From: Clostridium rhizosphaerae
GTDB taxonomy: Bacteria > Bacillota > Clostridia > Clostridiales > Clostridiaceae
NCBI RefSeq assembly: GCF_016765585.1
Contig: NZ_JAESWC010000018.1
Coordinates: forward strand, 124,001 to 188,000
DNA length: 64,000 nt
Direction: 5' to 3'
The notes beneath the pieces are model-generated. The model was not told the origin of the DNA. It saw only the letters and a list, made by a program, of their open reading frames with translations, and did no database searches. A program made the translations under genes and the position numbers. Shown piece by piece: positions 7,524-15,013 of this stretch; the first letter of the stretch is position 1, and every line of letters starts with the position of its first letter.

Positions 7524-8693
7524 TTATATTGCATTTTCAAATATTCTTTGAATATTATTTTTAAGATTTTCAAAAACTCCGCCTTTTTTAAAGTCTCTAT
7601 CACAATAAATATGAACTTTGGCTGCTGAATTACCATTTACAAAAACTTCACAGTAACCGATAACTTCACCTTTTTTATATTCTTTTTTATTGCTATCTAT
7701 AGTCAACACACATTTTTTCTCTACTTTAGAATTTATACCTTTTTCCAGGATTACTGAAGTATCCTTCTTTGCTTTAGCAACAAAATATTTATCACTTTGC
7801 TTATTAATATATATCTTTTCTACATCTTCATCCTTGCTTATAACTTTTTTACTCTCAAACTTTGAGAAACCGTAATTCATAAGCATGCTTGCATCTCTGT
7901 TTCTAACCTTATAGGTTGGAGCTCCCATTATAACAGAAAGCATTCTTACACCATCTCTTACAGCTGTAGCTGAAATACAGTATTTTGCTTCTTCTGTAAA
8001 GCCTGTTTTTAAGCCGTCACAGCCGTTGAAAAATCTTACTAATTTATTATGATTAACTAATGCTATTGGTGTTTTCCTGCCTTCAGATATAGTCTCCATA
8101 TATGTTCCTGAATATTTCAGTATTGTAGGATGCTTTAAAAGCTCCCTTGACATAATAGATATGTCATATGCACTTGTTACATGACCTGCAGCGCTGAGGC
8201 CATTACAGTTCTTAAAAGTTGTATCCTTCATTTCTAAAGCCTGCGCTCTTTCGTTCATAAGCTTTACAAAGGCTTCTTCGCTACCTCCTAAGTATTCTGC
8301 CATAGCTACAGCAGCGTCATTACCTGAAGCTATTGCTATACCCTTTAAAAGCTCTTCTACAGTACGAACTTCCCCTGTATCCAAAAGCATTGTGCTGCCA
8401 CCCATTTTTTTTGCGTTCTCACTAATTGTAACCTTATCACTAAGCTTAATTTTTCCGTTGTCTACAGCTTCCATGGCTAATAGCATTGTCATAATCTTAG
8501 TTACAGATGCTGGAGCAAATTTTTCATGTGAATTTTTTTCAAATATTATTTTTCCGGTTGAAGGTTCCATAAGAAGTGCTGATTTAGCATCAACGTTAAG
8601 TCCTTGTTCATCTGCTTTAACCTTTACAGTAAACACTTGAAAAATAAATATTGAAGATAATATAAAAGAAAATACTTTATTACATTTTTTCAT
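7524..8693 (-). CDS. dacF: D-alanyl-D-alanine carboxypeptidase (DacF-like)
   Basis: A 389-residue exported S11 penicillin-binding protein. A signal peptide (residues 1-28) precedes SVTK at 63-66 with nucleophile Ser63, SGN at 123-125 and KTG at 229-231, then the PBP5_C beta domain. It is the second such enzyme in the window; the closest B. subtilis namesake, DacF, acts on forespore peptidoglycan. The start is taken as ATG 8691-8693, six bases after GGAGG; the ATG two codons earlier touches the GGAGG. It is a single transcription unit ending in its own hairpin. Enzyme class is firm, the exact paralogue name is tentative. Confidence 0.88.
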   Translation of the reverse strand: MKKCNKVFSFILSSIFIFQVFTVKVKADEQGLNVDAKSALLMEPSTGKIIFEKNSHEKFAPASVTKIMTMLLAMEAVDNGKIKLSDKVTISENAKKMGGSTMLLDTGEVRTVEELLKGIAIASGNDAAVAMAEYLGGSEEAFVKLMNERAQALEMKDTTFKNCNGLSAAGHVTSAYDISIMSRELLKHPTILKYSGTYMETISEGRKTPIALVNHNKLVRFFNGCDGLKTGFTEEAKYCISATAVRDGVRMLSVIMGAPTYKVRNRDASMLMNYGFSKFESKKVISKDEDVEKIYINKQSDKYFVAKAKKDTSVILEKGINSKVEKKCVLTIDSNKKEYKKGEVIGYCEVFVNGNSAAKVHIYCDRDFKKGGVFENLKNNIQRIFENAI

Positions 8694-8769
8694 ATACATC
8701 CTCCTTCCATAAGCTTAGTTTTACCACTTTCACTAAGATTATCACAAATTTACACTGTTAACTTATAGC

Positions 8770-8810
8770 AAAAAACAGGGAGCAATCGCCTAAAAACAGC
8801 AACTGCTCCC
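8770..8810 (-). terminator. Terminator after pdp
   Basis: GGGAGCAGTTGC and GCGATTGCTCCC pair on the minus strand and are followed by TGTTTTTTGC, twenty bases after the pdp stop codon. Confidence 0.85.
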
Positions 8811-8829
8811 TTGATAATATATATACTAT

Positions 8830-10137
8830 CTATTTTGTTACTACACCATATATTAAAGGTATATTCTCACTATATTGTGACTTTATAACATAGTTTTTCT
8901 GTATTTTTCTTACTGCTTCATTAGCTTTCTCCATATCATTAGCATGAACATAAGCTAATACATCACCTTTAAGTACAGAATCTCCTCTTTTCTTGTTTAG
9001 GACTATTCCTACAGCTAAATCTATTACACTTTCCTTTGTAGCTCTTCCTGCTCCTAATTCCATTGCAATTAATCCTATATTTTCTGCATGTATTTTAGTA
9101 ACATAGCCTTCGTCATCACTGATTACAGGAACAACATATTGAGCCTTTGGAAATTTTTCTACATCATCAATATATGAAGAATCTCCACCTTGAGCTGCTA
9201 TAAACTCTTTTAGTTTGTTTAATGCACTACCACTTTCTATGGTTTCTAAAAGCATCTCTCTGGCTTCTTCAGCACTATTAGCTTTCTTTGCAAGTAAAAC
9301 CATGTTGCTTCCGAGTGTAAGACATAATTCAAATAAATCCTTAGGTCCTTTGCCCTTTAAAGTATCTATAGCTTCTTTAACTTCTAGAGCATTACCAACC
9401 GCAAAACCAAGAGGCTGATCCATATCCGATATTATTGCAATGGTTTCTCTGTTAACATTATTGCCTATGGACACCATCTCATGAGCAAGTTCAAAGGCTG
9501 CCTCAGGAGTTTTCATAAACGCTCCTTCTCCAACCTTTACATCAAGAACTATACAGTCTGCTCCAGCAGCAATTTTCTTACTCATTATGCTTGACGCAAT
9601 AAGAGAAACATTATCAACCGTTGCAGTTACATCTCTAAGCGAATATAGCTTTTTATCAGCAGGAGCTAAATCTCCAGTTTGAGCACCAACAGCTAATTTT
9701 ATTGTGTTAACATTTCCAATAAATTTTTCATTTGTCATTTCAACAGAAAAGCCATTAAAAGATTCAAGCTTATCGATAGTACCTCCAGTGTGTCCAAGGC
9801 CTCTTCCAGACATTTTTGCAACTGGAACTCCTAGTGCAGCAACCATAGGTCCAAGAACTAGTGTAGTAGTGTCTCCTACTCCTCCAGTACTGTGTTTATC
9901 AACTTTAATTCCTTCAATAGCAGATAAATCTAAAATATCTCCAGAATTAACTATTGCCATAGTAAGATCAGCAGTCTCTCTGCTGTTCATCTTTTTAAAG
10001 AATATGGCCATCATTAGAGCTGATACTTGATAATCAGGAATATTACCGTTAGTATAATTTTCTATAAAGAAGTTTATCTCTTCTCTACTAAGCTCTTCAC
10101 CATTTCTTTTCTTTAATATAAGGTCGTACATTCTCAT
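8830..10137 (-). CDS. pdp: Pyrimidine-nucleoside phosphorylase
   Basis: This enzyme cleaves uridine, deoxyuridine and thymidine with phosphate to free base and (deoxy)ribose 1-phosphate, for salvage. The 435-residue protein has the N-terminal helical domain ([20 protein letters not shown]), the phosphate-binding [12 protein letters not shown], the signature [18 protein letters not shown], and the C-terminal alpha/beta domain ([20 protein letters not shown]). Length and start match the B. subtilis Pdp type rather than eukaryotic thymidine phosphorylase. ATG 10137 has GGGGG about nine bases upstream. It stands alone, with no deoB or deoC next to it. Confidence 0.93.
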   Translation of the reverse strand: MRMYDLILKKRNGEELSREEINFFIENYTNGNIPDYQVSALMMAIFFKKMNSRETADLTMAIVNSGDILDLSAIEGIKVDKHSTGGVGDTTTLVLGPMVAALGVPVAKMSGRGLGHTGGTIDKLESFNGFSVEMTNEKFIGNVNTIKLAVGAQTGDLAPADKKLYSLRDVTATVDNVSLIASSIMSKKIAAGADCIVLDVKVGEGAFMKTPEAAFELAHEMVSIGNNVNRETIAIISDMDQPLGFAVGNALEVKEAIDTLKGKGPKDLFELCLTLGSNMVLLAKKANSAEEAREMLLETIESGSALNKLKEFIAAQGGDSSYIDDVEKFPKAQYVVPVISDDEGYVTKIHAENIGLIAMELGAGRATKESVIDLAVGIVLNKKRGDSVLKGDVLAYVHANDMEKANEAVRKIQKNYVIKSQYSENIPLIYGVVTK

Positions 10138-10403
10138 ATAAGGTTTCCCCCTGACGTATATTTATTTAAATTTATATATCGTAAATATAAATTACTTATT
10201 ATAAGTCTTCTTCAAACAAATATAGTTTTACCTATATCAGAAAAACTATTTCTTATTACAATATTCACATCTGCTATAATACTTATTTCGTAAATACTCA
10301 TGAACATGTATTTTCTTCATCTGCCTATACACTCTGCAGCTATTTTAAAAACTTTAGTAATTTAAAAATAACTCTAGTAATTTATTTTTATTGCGAAAGA
10401 CAA

Positions 10404-10434
10404 GAAACGCGTGCAATTAAAAATAAATGCACGC
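10404..10434 (-). terminator. Hairpin in the 351-bp gap before pdp
   Basis: GCGTGCA and TGCACGC form a GC-rich stem (10409-10415 and 10428-10434), followed on the minus strand by GTTTCTTGTCTTT. It lies 54 bases past the small membrane-protein gene and probably ends the spoIIM operon. Apart from this stem and short start-stop frames, the gap 10138-10488 shows nothing. Confidence 0.5.
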
Positions 10435-10488
10435 TTAGAAATCATAATTCACTTAAGTTATTTATAAAACTCTACAAGCTCAGTCCAG

Positions 10489-10722
10489 CTAAACCTTTAT
10501 GTAAAATATTAATTTTAAAATGTATATATAATTATATATCAATTTGGTATTTTTATCTACAACAAAATTAACTAAAATGCTGTTATCATATACACTTGAT
10601 TTATTTATTTTGTAAAGTAAAAAATCTAAACACTTGGGGAGAAGAATTCCAAAAAAAACCAATACTAAAAAACTTTTAATCAAGGTTATTAAAAATTCTA
10701 TAAATCTATCTCTGCTTTCCAA
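10489..10722 (-). CDS. Small membrane protein next to spoIIM
   Basis: A 77-residue protein with one clear membrane segment (FLITLIKSFLVLVFFGILLP) and a mixed hydrophobic tail (YIYILKLIFYI). It begins 15 bases after the spoIIM stop, so it is probably in that operon. I know no function for it. The position suggests a conserved clostridial companion of spoIIM, but this is inference from location only. Confidence 0.6.
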   Translation of the reverse strand: MESRDRFIEFLITLIKSFLVLVFFGILLPKCLDFLLYKINKSSVYDNSILVNFVVDKNTKLIYNYIYILKLIFYIKV

Positions 10723-10737
10723 AATAAACCCATCCTA

Positions 10738-11364
10738 TCAAATTATTATCTTTATCAAGTTTGGTGTTGCATAGGCTTCTAAAAGGAAGCCAACACCCAT
10801 CAATACTGATATTAATATAAAAATAAAGGAATAGGATGTAATTTTCATCCAAATGCTGCTTACCCACTGCTTGTTCATTTTTTCTCGAAGAATACTAAGT
10901 GAAAATTCCATAGCTACTACAGATGCAATAATAATACAAGGTATATATATTATATTCTGAGGCAGAATTCCAATTAAAATAACACCTATACCTTTAGTTC
11001 CTAAGCCTTTTACAATAAAACTTATAGTAAAACCTAATGTAAAACCTTTTATAATATCAATTATGAGTATTATTGGTATCCCAACCATAGTTAATCCTAG
11101 AAACCATACAGCCAAAATAATGGAAATATTATTTTTTATGATATCAGAAATTATCATACTGTATTTGAAGTCCCCATTTGAAATATTCTGATTAAAATTT
11201 GTAAAGTAACTTAATAAATCACTATTTTCTACGTTATTCATGTACTTAACTGCATAAATCCCTAAAACAATCCCAGTAAAAACACAAAATAAGCTTATTA
11301 CATAGAGCCAAAAATTTTGCTGTAAATGTTCATTAAGACTGGTTGTTATTTTTCTATTGCTCAT
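10738..11364 (-). CDS. spoIIM: Stage II sporulation protein M
   Basis: SpoIIM, with SpoIID and SpoIIP, dissolves septal peptidoglycan and drives engulfment of the forespore; it is an integral membrane protein of the mother cell. The 208-residue protein has about five membrane segments, including FWLYVISLFCVFTGIVLGIY near the start, and the family-like sequence GLGTKGIGVILIGILPQNII. ATG 11364 has GGGGG nine bases upstream. A good sigma-E promoter lies at 11398-11425, in line with its known mother-cell expression. Confidence 0.88.
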   Translation of the reverse strand: MSNRKITTSLNEHLQQNFWLYVISLFCVFTGIVLGIYAVKYMNNVENSDLLSYFTNFNQNISNGDFKYSMIISDIIKNNISIILAVWFLGLTMVGIPIILIIDIIKGFTLGFTISFIVKGLGTKGIGVILIGILPQNIIYIPCIIIASVVAMEFSLSILREKMNKQWVSSIWMKITSYSFIFILISVLMGVGFLLEAYATPNLIKIII

Positions 11365-11397
11365 CTTTTTATCCCCCTTTGTAAACTATCTTTTAAT

Positions 11398-11425
11398 ATT
11401 TATGATAATAAAGAGAGATATATGC
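11398..11425 (-). promoter_or_regulatory. Sigma-E promoter of spoIIM
   Basis: On the minus strand GCATATA and CATAAAT are 14 bases apart, close to the sigma-E pattern (KMATATT, 13-15 bases, CATACAHT). The site is 34 bases before the spoIIM start codon, leaving room for a short leader and the ribosome binding site. Confidence 0.6.
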
Positions 11426-11461
11426 ATAACAATTATTTCAAACTCTAAATCTATAAAAAAT

Positions 11462-11553
11462 AAAAAACAGCTATGTATTAATCTATAGACAACTGTTTTT
11501 CACTGACAACTAACAAAAATATTATATTGGGGATATTATTTTGTTCAACATTT
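11462..11553 (-). ncRNA. Candidate small RNA upstream of spoIIM
   Basis: A promoter-like sequence at 11560-11587 is followed by about 55 bases without an open frame and then a hairpin at 11462-11500 (AAAACAG and CTATAG paired with ATAG and CTGTTTT), with TTTTTTATTTTTT after it on the minus strand. The predicted transcript is about 90 nt. It ends before the spoIIM sigma-E promoter, so it is not simply the spoIIM leader. No known RNA family is recognised. Confidence 0.35.
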
Positions 11554-11559
11554 ATATTA

Positions 11560-11587
11560 AATATAAAATATGACGATTTAATGACAA
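11560..11587 (-). promoter_or_regulatory. Sigma-A-like promoter for the candidate small RNA
   Basis: On the minus strand TTGTCA and TATATT are separated by 16 bases. This is a fair vegetative promoter. It faces the hairpin at 11462-11500 and no gene start lies between them. Confidence 0.4.
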
Positions 11588-11631
11588 TTATAGAAACTAT
11601 ATATTAATTAGATTTTAATATTTAGTAAACA

Positions 11632-11663
11632 AAAATAGCCACCTGCAAAAGCAGATGACTATG
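11632..11663 (-). terminator. Terminator after the 85-residue gene
   Basis: ATAGTCATCTGC and GCAGGTGGCTAT pair on the minus strand around TTTT, followed by TTTTTGTTT. It lies 58 bases beyond the stop at 11721. Confidence 0.8.
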
Positions 11664-11720
11664 TATATAAGATGTCATTTAAGATACTCTTAAATAATAT
11701 ATTTTATACCAAGATATACA

Positions 11721-11978
11721 TCACTCATATTTATAGTATTTTTCTACATATTCGTTATCTTTTAACTCATCTAAAGCTTCACCTTTATTAACTCCATCCA
11801 AAATTCTAGCAGTAAGAACTAAATTTCTATTATCGTTTTCTCCCCAAGAAAATTCAGTCATGACTTTATCAATCCCAAGATGCTCAGCCACATAACTTGG
11901 AGCTGTCGAGTCATCACCAAAATTTTGTATTGCTTCTTCTGTTAATTCAATTGCATATTTTACATCGTTCTTAATCAT
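11721..11978 (-). CDS. Small acidic protein of unknown function
   Basis: An 85-residue soluble, acidic protein (MIKNDVKYAIELTEEAIQNF, ending EYVEKYYKYE). No membrane segment, cysteine or known motif is visible. It has a proper AGGAG ribosome binding site twelve bases before the ATG and its own terminator, so it is probably expressed as a single gene. It sits in a gene-poor stretch between spo0A and spoIIM beside a decayed gene. I do not recognise the family. Confidence 0.6.
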   Translation of the reverse strand: MIKNDVKYAIELTEEAIQNFGDDSTAPSYVAEHLGIDKVMTEFSWGENDNRNLVLTARILDGVNKGEALDELKDNEYVEKYYKYE

Positions 11979-12058
11979 ACAATTACATCTCCTAGTTTTT
12001 TATAGTACGTTTTATTATTTGTGATAACACCAATATTATGCGTAGAGACAATATCCAA

Positions 12059-12235
12059 TTATTCACCCATTATTACCTCTTCTTTTGGTTCAAGTATAAC
12101 ATATAGTATTTACTTTGCTTATTTCAACTTTTCTATCATGCTGCCGCTCATAGTACCCATTACATATTTCACCATCATATATCCATCCATTGTGATTTAT
12201 ATAGTGTACATACCCTAAATAATTTACTTCATTTT
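12059..12235 (-). pseudogene. Decayed small gene, two frames
   Basis: One frame on the minus strand reads NYLGYVHYINHNGWIYDGEI and on to KVEISKVN, then stops. A second frame continues as YVILEPKEEVIMGE and stops at 12059-12061. Both pieces have normal clostridial codon use, and a single shift near 12105 would join them. No start codon is present. It is probably the tail of an inactivated gene of unknown family. Confidence 0.35.
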
Positions 12236-12319
12236 AAAACTTTGATTCTTTTAATTCAAATTTCATATTTATACTACTTTTGGGTTGTTTACTTTCATTT
12301 TTCACAGAAAAATATACTC

Positions 12320-12347
12320 TTCAACATCCAATCTAATACTATATAAT
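12320..12347 (+). promoter_or_regulatory. Promoter for a 21-residue reading frame
   Basis: TTCAAC and TATAAT are separated by 16 bases and lie about 20 bases before the start codon of the small frame at 12368. The -10 is perfect, the -35 moderate. Confidence 0.4.
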
Positions 12348-12367
12348 ATTAGCAGTGAGGTGTATTA

Positions 12368-12433
12368 ATGGATAAACTAATGACAATAGAAAATATAATT
12401 TTAGGCAAAATAAATACACCTCCTGAAAATTAG
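12368..12433 (+). CDS. Possible 21-residue peptide with a self-masked start
   Basis: ATG 12368 follows a promoter and a GAGGTG ribosome binding site. The frame encodes 21 residues (starting MDKLMTIENIILGKINTPPE). GAGGTGTATT at 12357-12366 is exactly complementary to AATACACCTC at 12413-12422 near the end of the frame, so the ribosome site can be masked in the RNA. The peptide has no recognised family. It may be a leader peptide, a regulatory RNA, or chance. The remainder of 11979-12568 holds only the decayed gene and the spo0A terminator. Confidence 0.3.
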   Translation: MDKLMTIENIILGKINTPPEN

Positions 12434-12493
12434 TCATTGAACCAATATTCAAAAGGTGTAATCAAATAATTTAATTTTCTATTTATAAATATT

Positions 12494-12537
12494 AAAAGGC
12501 TTAATTCATATCGAATTTTACACAGCTTATCGATATG
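12494..12537 (-). terminator. Probable terminator after spo0A
   Basis: CATATCGA and TCGATATG pair around a 15-base loop (12507-12537), followed on the minus strand by AATTAAGCCTTTTAATATTT. An AGGCTT at 12561-12566 could extend pairing with AAGCCT. The T run is weak. Confidence 0.45.
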
Positions 12538-12568
12538 ATTACATTTTAAGATTGCTCAACCAAGCCTC

Positions 12569-13381
12569 CTAGCTAACCTTATTCTTTAGTCTTAATTTGT
12601 CAGCCACCATTGCGATAAACTCACTGTTAGTAGGCTTGCCTTTATCATTATGTATAGTATACCCAAAGAGCTTGTTTATTGTTTCAACTTGACCTCTGCT
12701 CCATGCTACTTCTATAGCATGTCTTATTGCTCTTTCAACTCTGCTAGCTGTAGTATTGAATTTTTTAGCTATTGAAGGATATAGCTCTTTTGTAACTGCA
12801 GATAACAATTCTATATCATTTACCACCATACTTATTGCTTCTCTTAAATACATATAGCCTTTAATATGTGCTGGTACTCCTATTTCATGTATTATGTTTG
12901 TAATTTCAGATTCTAAATCAATAGGTTCATTCCTATTTACTCTGATTTCTGTAGTTTCCATTATAGACACAGTTCTTTTTGTTTCGTCTCCTGAAATTGT
13001 ATTATTAAACATTTGTCTAATTCTTTTGGTAAATACATCCATATCAAAAGGCTTAACTACATAGTAATCAGCACCTAATGTTATGGCTCTTTGTGTTATT
13101 TTATCTTGTCCTACTGCAGATAATACAATTATCCTTGGCATAGGATCAATATTCATAGTATTAAGTCTTTCTAATACCCCCAGGCCGTCTAGATGCGGCA
13201 TAATAATATCAAGTACCACCAAATCAGGCTTTTTCTCTTGTATAAGTTTTAGTGCCTCAACCCCATCTTTCGCTATTCCTGTTACCATAATATCTCTTTG
13301 ATTAAGTAGATAATCATTTAGAATATTACAAAATTCTTTGTTATCATCTGCAATAATTACACTAATTTTTGAATCTTCCAT
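12569..13381 (-). CDS. spo0A: Sporulation master regulator Spo0A
   Basis: Spo0A is the response regulator that starts sporulation and binds 0A boxes (TGTCGAA) when phosphorylated. The 270-residue protein has a receiver domain with the acidic pocket DD at 12-13, phospho-acceptor Asp58 (VVLDIIMP) and the switch lysine in YYVVKPFD. The C-terminal domain carries the recognition helix region [20 protein letters not shown] and ends with the conserved [17 protein letters not shown]. It lies directly downstream of spoIVB, the arrangement typical of spore formers, but a terminator separates them. Its promoter region carries a sigma-H site overlapping a 0A box. Confidence 0.97.
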   Translation of the reverse strand: MEDSKISVIIADDNKEFCNILNDYLLNQRDIMVTGIAKDGVEALKLIQEKKPDLVVLDIIMPHLDGLGVLERLNTMNIDPMPRIIVLSAVGQDKITQRAITLGADYYVVKPFDMDVFTKRIRQMFNNTISGDETKRTVSIMETTEIRVNRNEPIDLESEITNIIHEIGVPAHIKGYMYLREAISMVVNDIELLSAVTKELYPSIAKKFNTTASRVERAIRHAIEVAWSRGQVETINKLFGYTIHNDKGKPTNSEFIAMVADKLRLKNKVS

Positions 13382-13426
13382 ATTAATAAACTCCCTTCAT
13401 TTTAATTCCATATCTTTACAATTAAA

Positions 13427-13456
13427 TAATTCGACAAAACTATAATAATTCCTTCT
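13427..13456 (-). promoter_or_regulatory. Sigma-H promoter and 0A box of spo0A
   Basis: On the minus strand AGAAGGAATT and GTCGAATTA are separated by 11 bases, matching the sigma-H pattern RNAGGAWWW / RNNGAATWW. A perfect 0A box, TGTCGAA, at 13430-13436 overlaps the -10. This implies direct autoregulation of spo0A. The start codon is about 45 bases downstream. Confidence 0.75.
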
Positions 13457-13484
13457 ATATCTTAAAAAAATTTTATTAATTTGT

Positions 13485-13545
13485 TTAAAAAAAATAATAA
13501 ATGAACATAAGTCATAATTTAATCGTTTTATGTTCATTTATTATT
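13485..13545 (-). terminator. Terminator after spoIVB
   Basis: An 18-bp inverted repeat (AATAATAAATGAACATAA at 13493-13510 and its complement at 13528-13545) is followed on the minus strand by a run of T. It lies 31 bases past the spoIVB stop and upstream of the spo0A promoter. Confidence 0.85.
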
Positions 13546-13575
13546 TATTATACTATTGTTTTTAGATAATTACTA

Positions 13576-14802
13576 CTATTTTGTCAAAATATCAGCATCC
13601 TTCAGCATCCATTCTATATATATCCCATATCCTACATCTGGTTTGTTGATTAAAACATGAGTTACTGCGCCAACTAATTTATTGTTTTGTATTATAGGAC
13701 TACCACTCATGCCCTGAACTATACCACCTGTTTTTTCAAGAAGTACAGGATCTGTTATTTTAATTACCATACTTTTCGGACCAGGCTCTTCTTGCTGAAG
13801 CAGCTTTTGAATTTCTATATCATAAGTTTTTGGTTCACCGCCATCTATTGTTGTAATTATCTTTGCTGGTCCTTCTTTTATTTCCTGTCTTAAAGCTATT
13901 TTCATTGGCTTGTTAAATTTACTGTTTATTAAGCTTTTATTGGTACTTCCAAATATACCGCAATCTGTATTTTTTGATATATCACCTAAGGTTATATCTT
14001 CATCCACAAATATACCCTTTAGTTCTCCGGGATTTCCTCTTGCACCTTTCCTTACAGATACAATAGATGAGTTTATTATTTGACCTGAACTTATATTTAA
14101 AAGAGTTCCAGTATCAGCATCTGTAATGGGATGACCTAAAGCTGCAAACTTTTTTGACTTATCATCAAAGAATGTAAGTGTTCCAACGCCTGCTGTAGAA
14201 TCTCTAACCCAAAGACCTATTTTATACTTATCATCACTAGAGGATTGAATCGGCTTAATATTTTTAATCAATTCTGAACCTTTTCTCATAACTATTACAG
14301 TCAATTCCTTACCTTTACAAGAATTAACTATTTTAGAAACCTGCTCGGAACTATTTATATTTTCATTATTAATTTTTAGTATGCTGTCTCCTACTTGAAT
14401 TCCTGACAGAGCCCCAGGACTGGTACTTTTCCCATTTACTGTTTCAATGTCAGATAAGGCAACAACTAAGACACCTTTTGTATTTAATTTTACTCCAACT
14501 GGCTGGCCTCCTGGATATAATGAAATTTCTGATGGAACAGATCTTACTGATATTGATTTTAAAGGTACAAGTCCTAAAAAGCTGACTTTTAATTTTCTGA
14601 TGCTTGAATTACTTTGTATTAAATTATTGACCTTAATCTCATTTTCTTCGTTTAGTCTAATAAACTGATTGCTTTTTATTTCCTGCCCTTCTCTTACAAA
14701 CATTGTTGTAGGTATATTATAAACATTATAATATATGCTTAAAGTTAAAAGGGTTAAAGGAGTTAAAATCCAGCATAATATTCTTTTTAACTTTTTTTTC
14801 AT
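13576..14802 (-). CDS. spoIVB: SpoIVB peptidase
   Basis: SpoIVB is a serine peptidase secreted from the forespore into the intermembrane space, where it triggers pro-sigma-K processing by SpoIVFB in species that have that system. The 408-residue protein has an N-terminal membrane anchor (ILCWILTPLTLLTLSIYY), a PDZ domain with SPGALSGIQVGDSILKINN, and an S55 peptidase domain with the catalytic His in FAALGHPITDAD and catalytic Ser in GMSGSPIIQ. ATG 14802 has AGGAGG ahead. It is flanked by recN and spo0A with its own terminator, so it is probably transcribed alone in the forespore. Confidence 0.95.
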   Translation of the reverse strand: MKKKLKRILCWILTPLTLLTLSIYYNVYNIPTTMFVREGQEIKSNQFIRLNEENEIKVNNLIQSNSSIRKLKVSFLGLVPLKSISVRSVPSEISLYPGGQPVGVKLNTKGVLVVALSDIETVNGKSTSPGALSGIQVGDSILKINNENINSSEQVSKIVNSCKGKELTVIVMRKGSELIKNIKPIQSSSDDKYKIGLWVRDSTAGVGTLTFFDDKSKKFAALGHPITDADTGTLLNISSGQIINSSIVSVRKGARGNPGELKGIFVDEDITLGDISKNTDCGIFGSTNKSLINSKFNKPMKIALRQEIKEGPAKIITTIDGGEPKTYDIEIQKLLQQEEPGPKSMVIKITDPVLLEKTGGIVQGMSGSPIIQNNKLVGAVTHVLINKPDVGYGIYIEWMLKDADILTK

Positions 14803-14860
14803 GCTTTTGCCTCCTGTCTCTTAACGATTTTCTAACTTTAAGTTGCCCTGCAGCAATTAT

Positions 14861-14888
14861 TATTATCCTATTATAAAGTTTCAAATGC
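14861..14888 (-). promoter_or_regulatory. Weak forespore-type promoter candidate for spoIVB
   Basis: GCATT and GATAATA on the minus strand are 16 bases apart, close to the sigma-G pattern GHATR / CATNHTA but with G for C at the first -10 base and a slightly short spacer. It is placed about 60 bases before the spoIVB start. The match alone is not decisive. Confidence 0.28.
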
Positions 14889-14951
14889 TGTTAAAACATT
14901 GCTGAGCAATATAATTGCTGATAAAAATAAGTTATATATTATCACTAAAGT

Positions 14952-14985
14952 AAAAAAAGTTATAACTTTTTACAGTTATAACTTT
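14952..14985 (-). terminator. Terminator after recN
   Basis: AAAGTTATAACT and AGTTATAACTTT form a perfect 12-bp stem with a six-base loop, followed by TTTTACTTTAG on the minus strand, 29 bases past the recN stop. Confidence 0.85.
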
Positions 14986-15013
14986 ATTTTTCCACAAATA
15001 TAATTTTTTATTA

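Noticed and set aside
9704-10030. 108-residue plus-strand frame antisense to pdp
   Set aside because: Shadow of a strongly supported gene; proline/serine-rich with no family signature.
10246-10320. 24-residue minus-strand frame with a CxxC pair
   Set aside because: No ribosome site and no homologue recognised; length is within chance for this composition.
12021-12218. 65-residue plus-strand frame
   Set aside because: Low-complexity Ile/Tyr/Ser sequence without a ribosome binding site, opposite the decayed minus-strand coding sequence.
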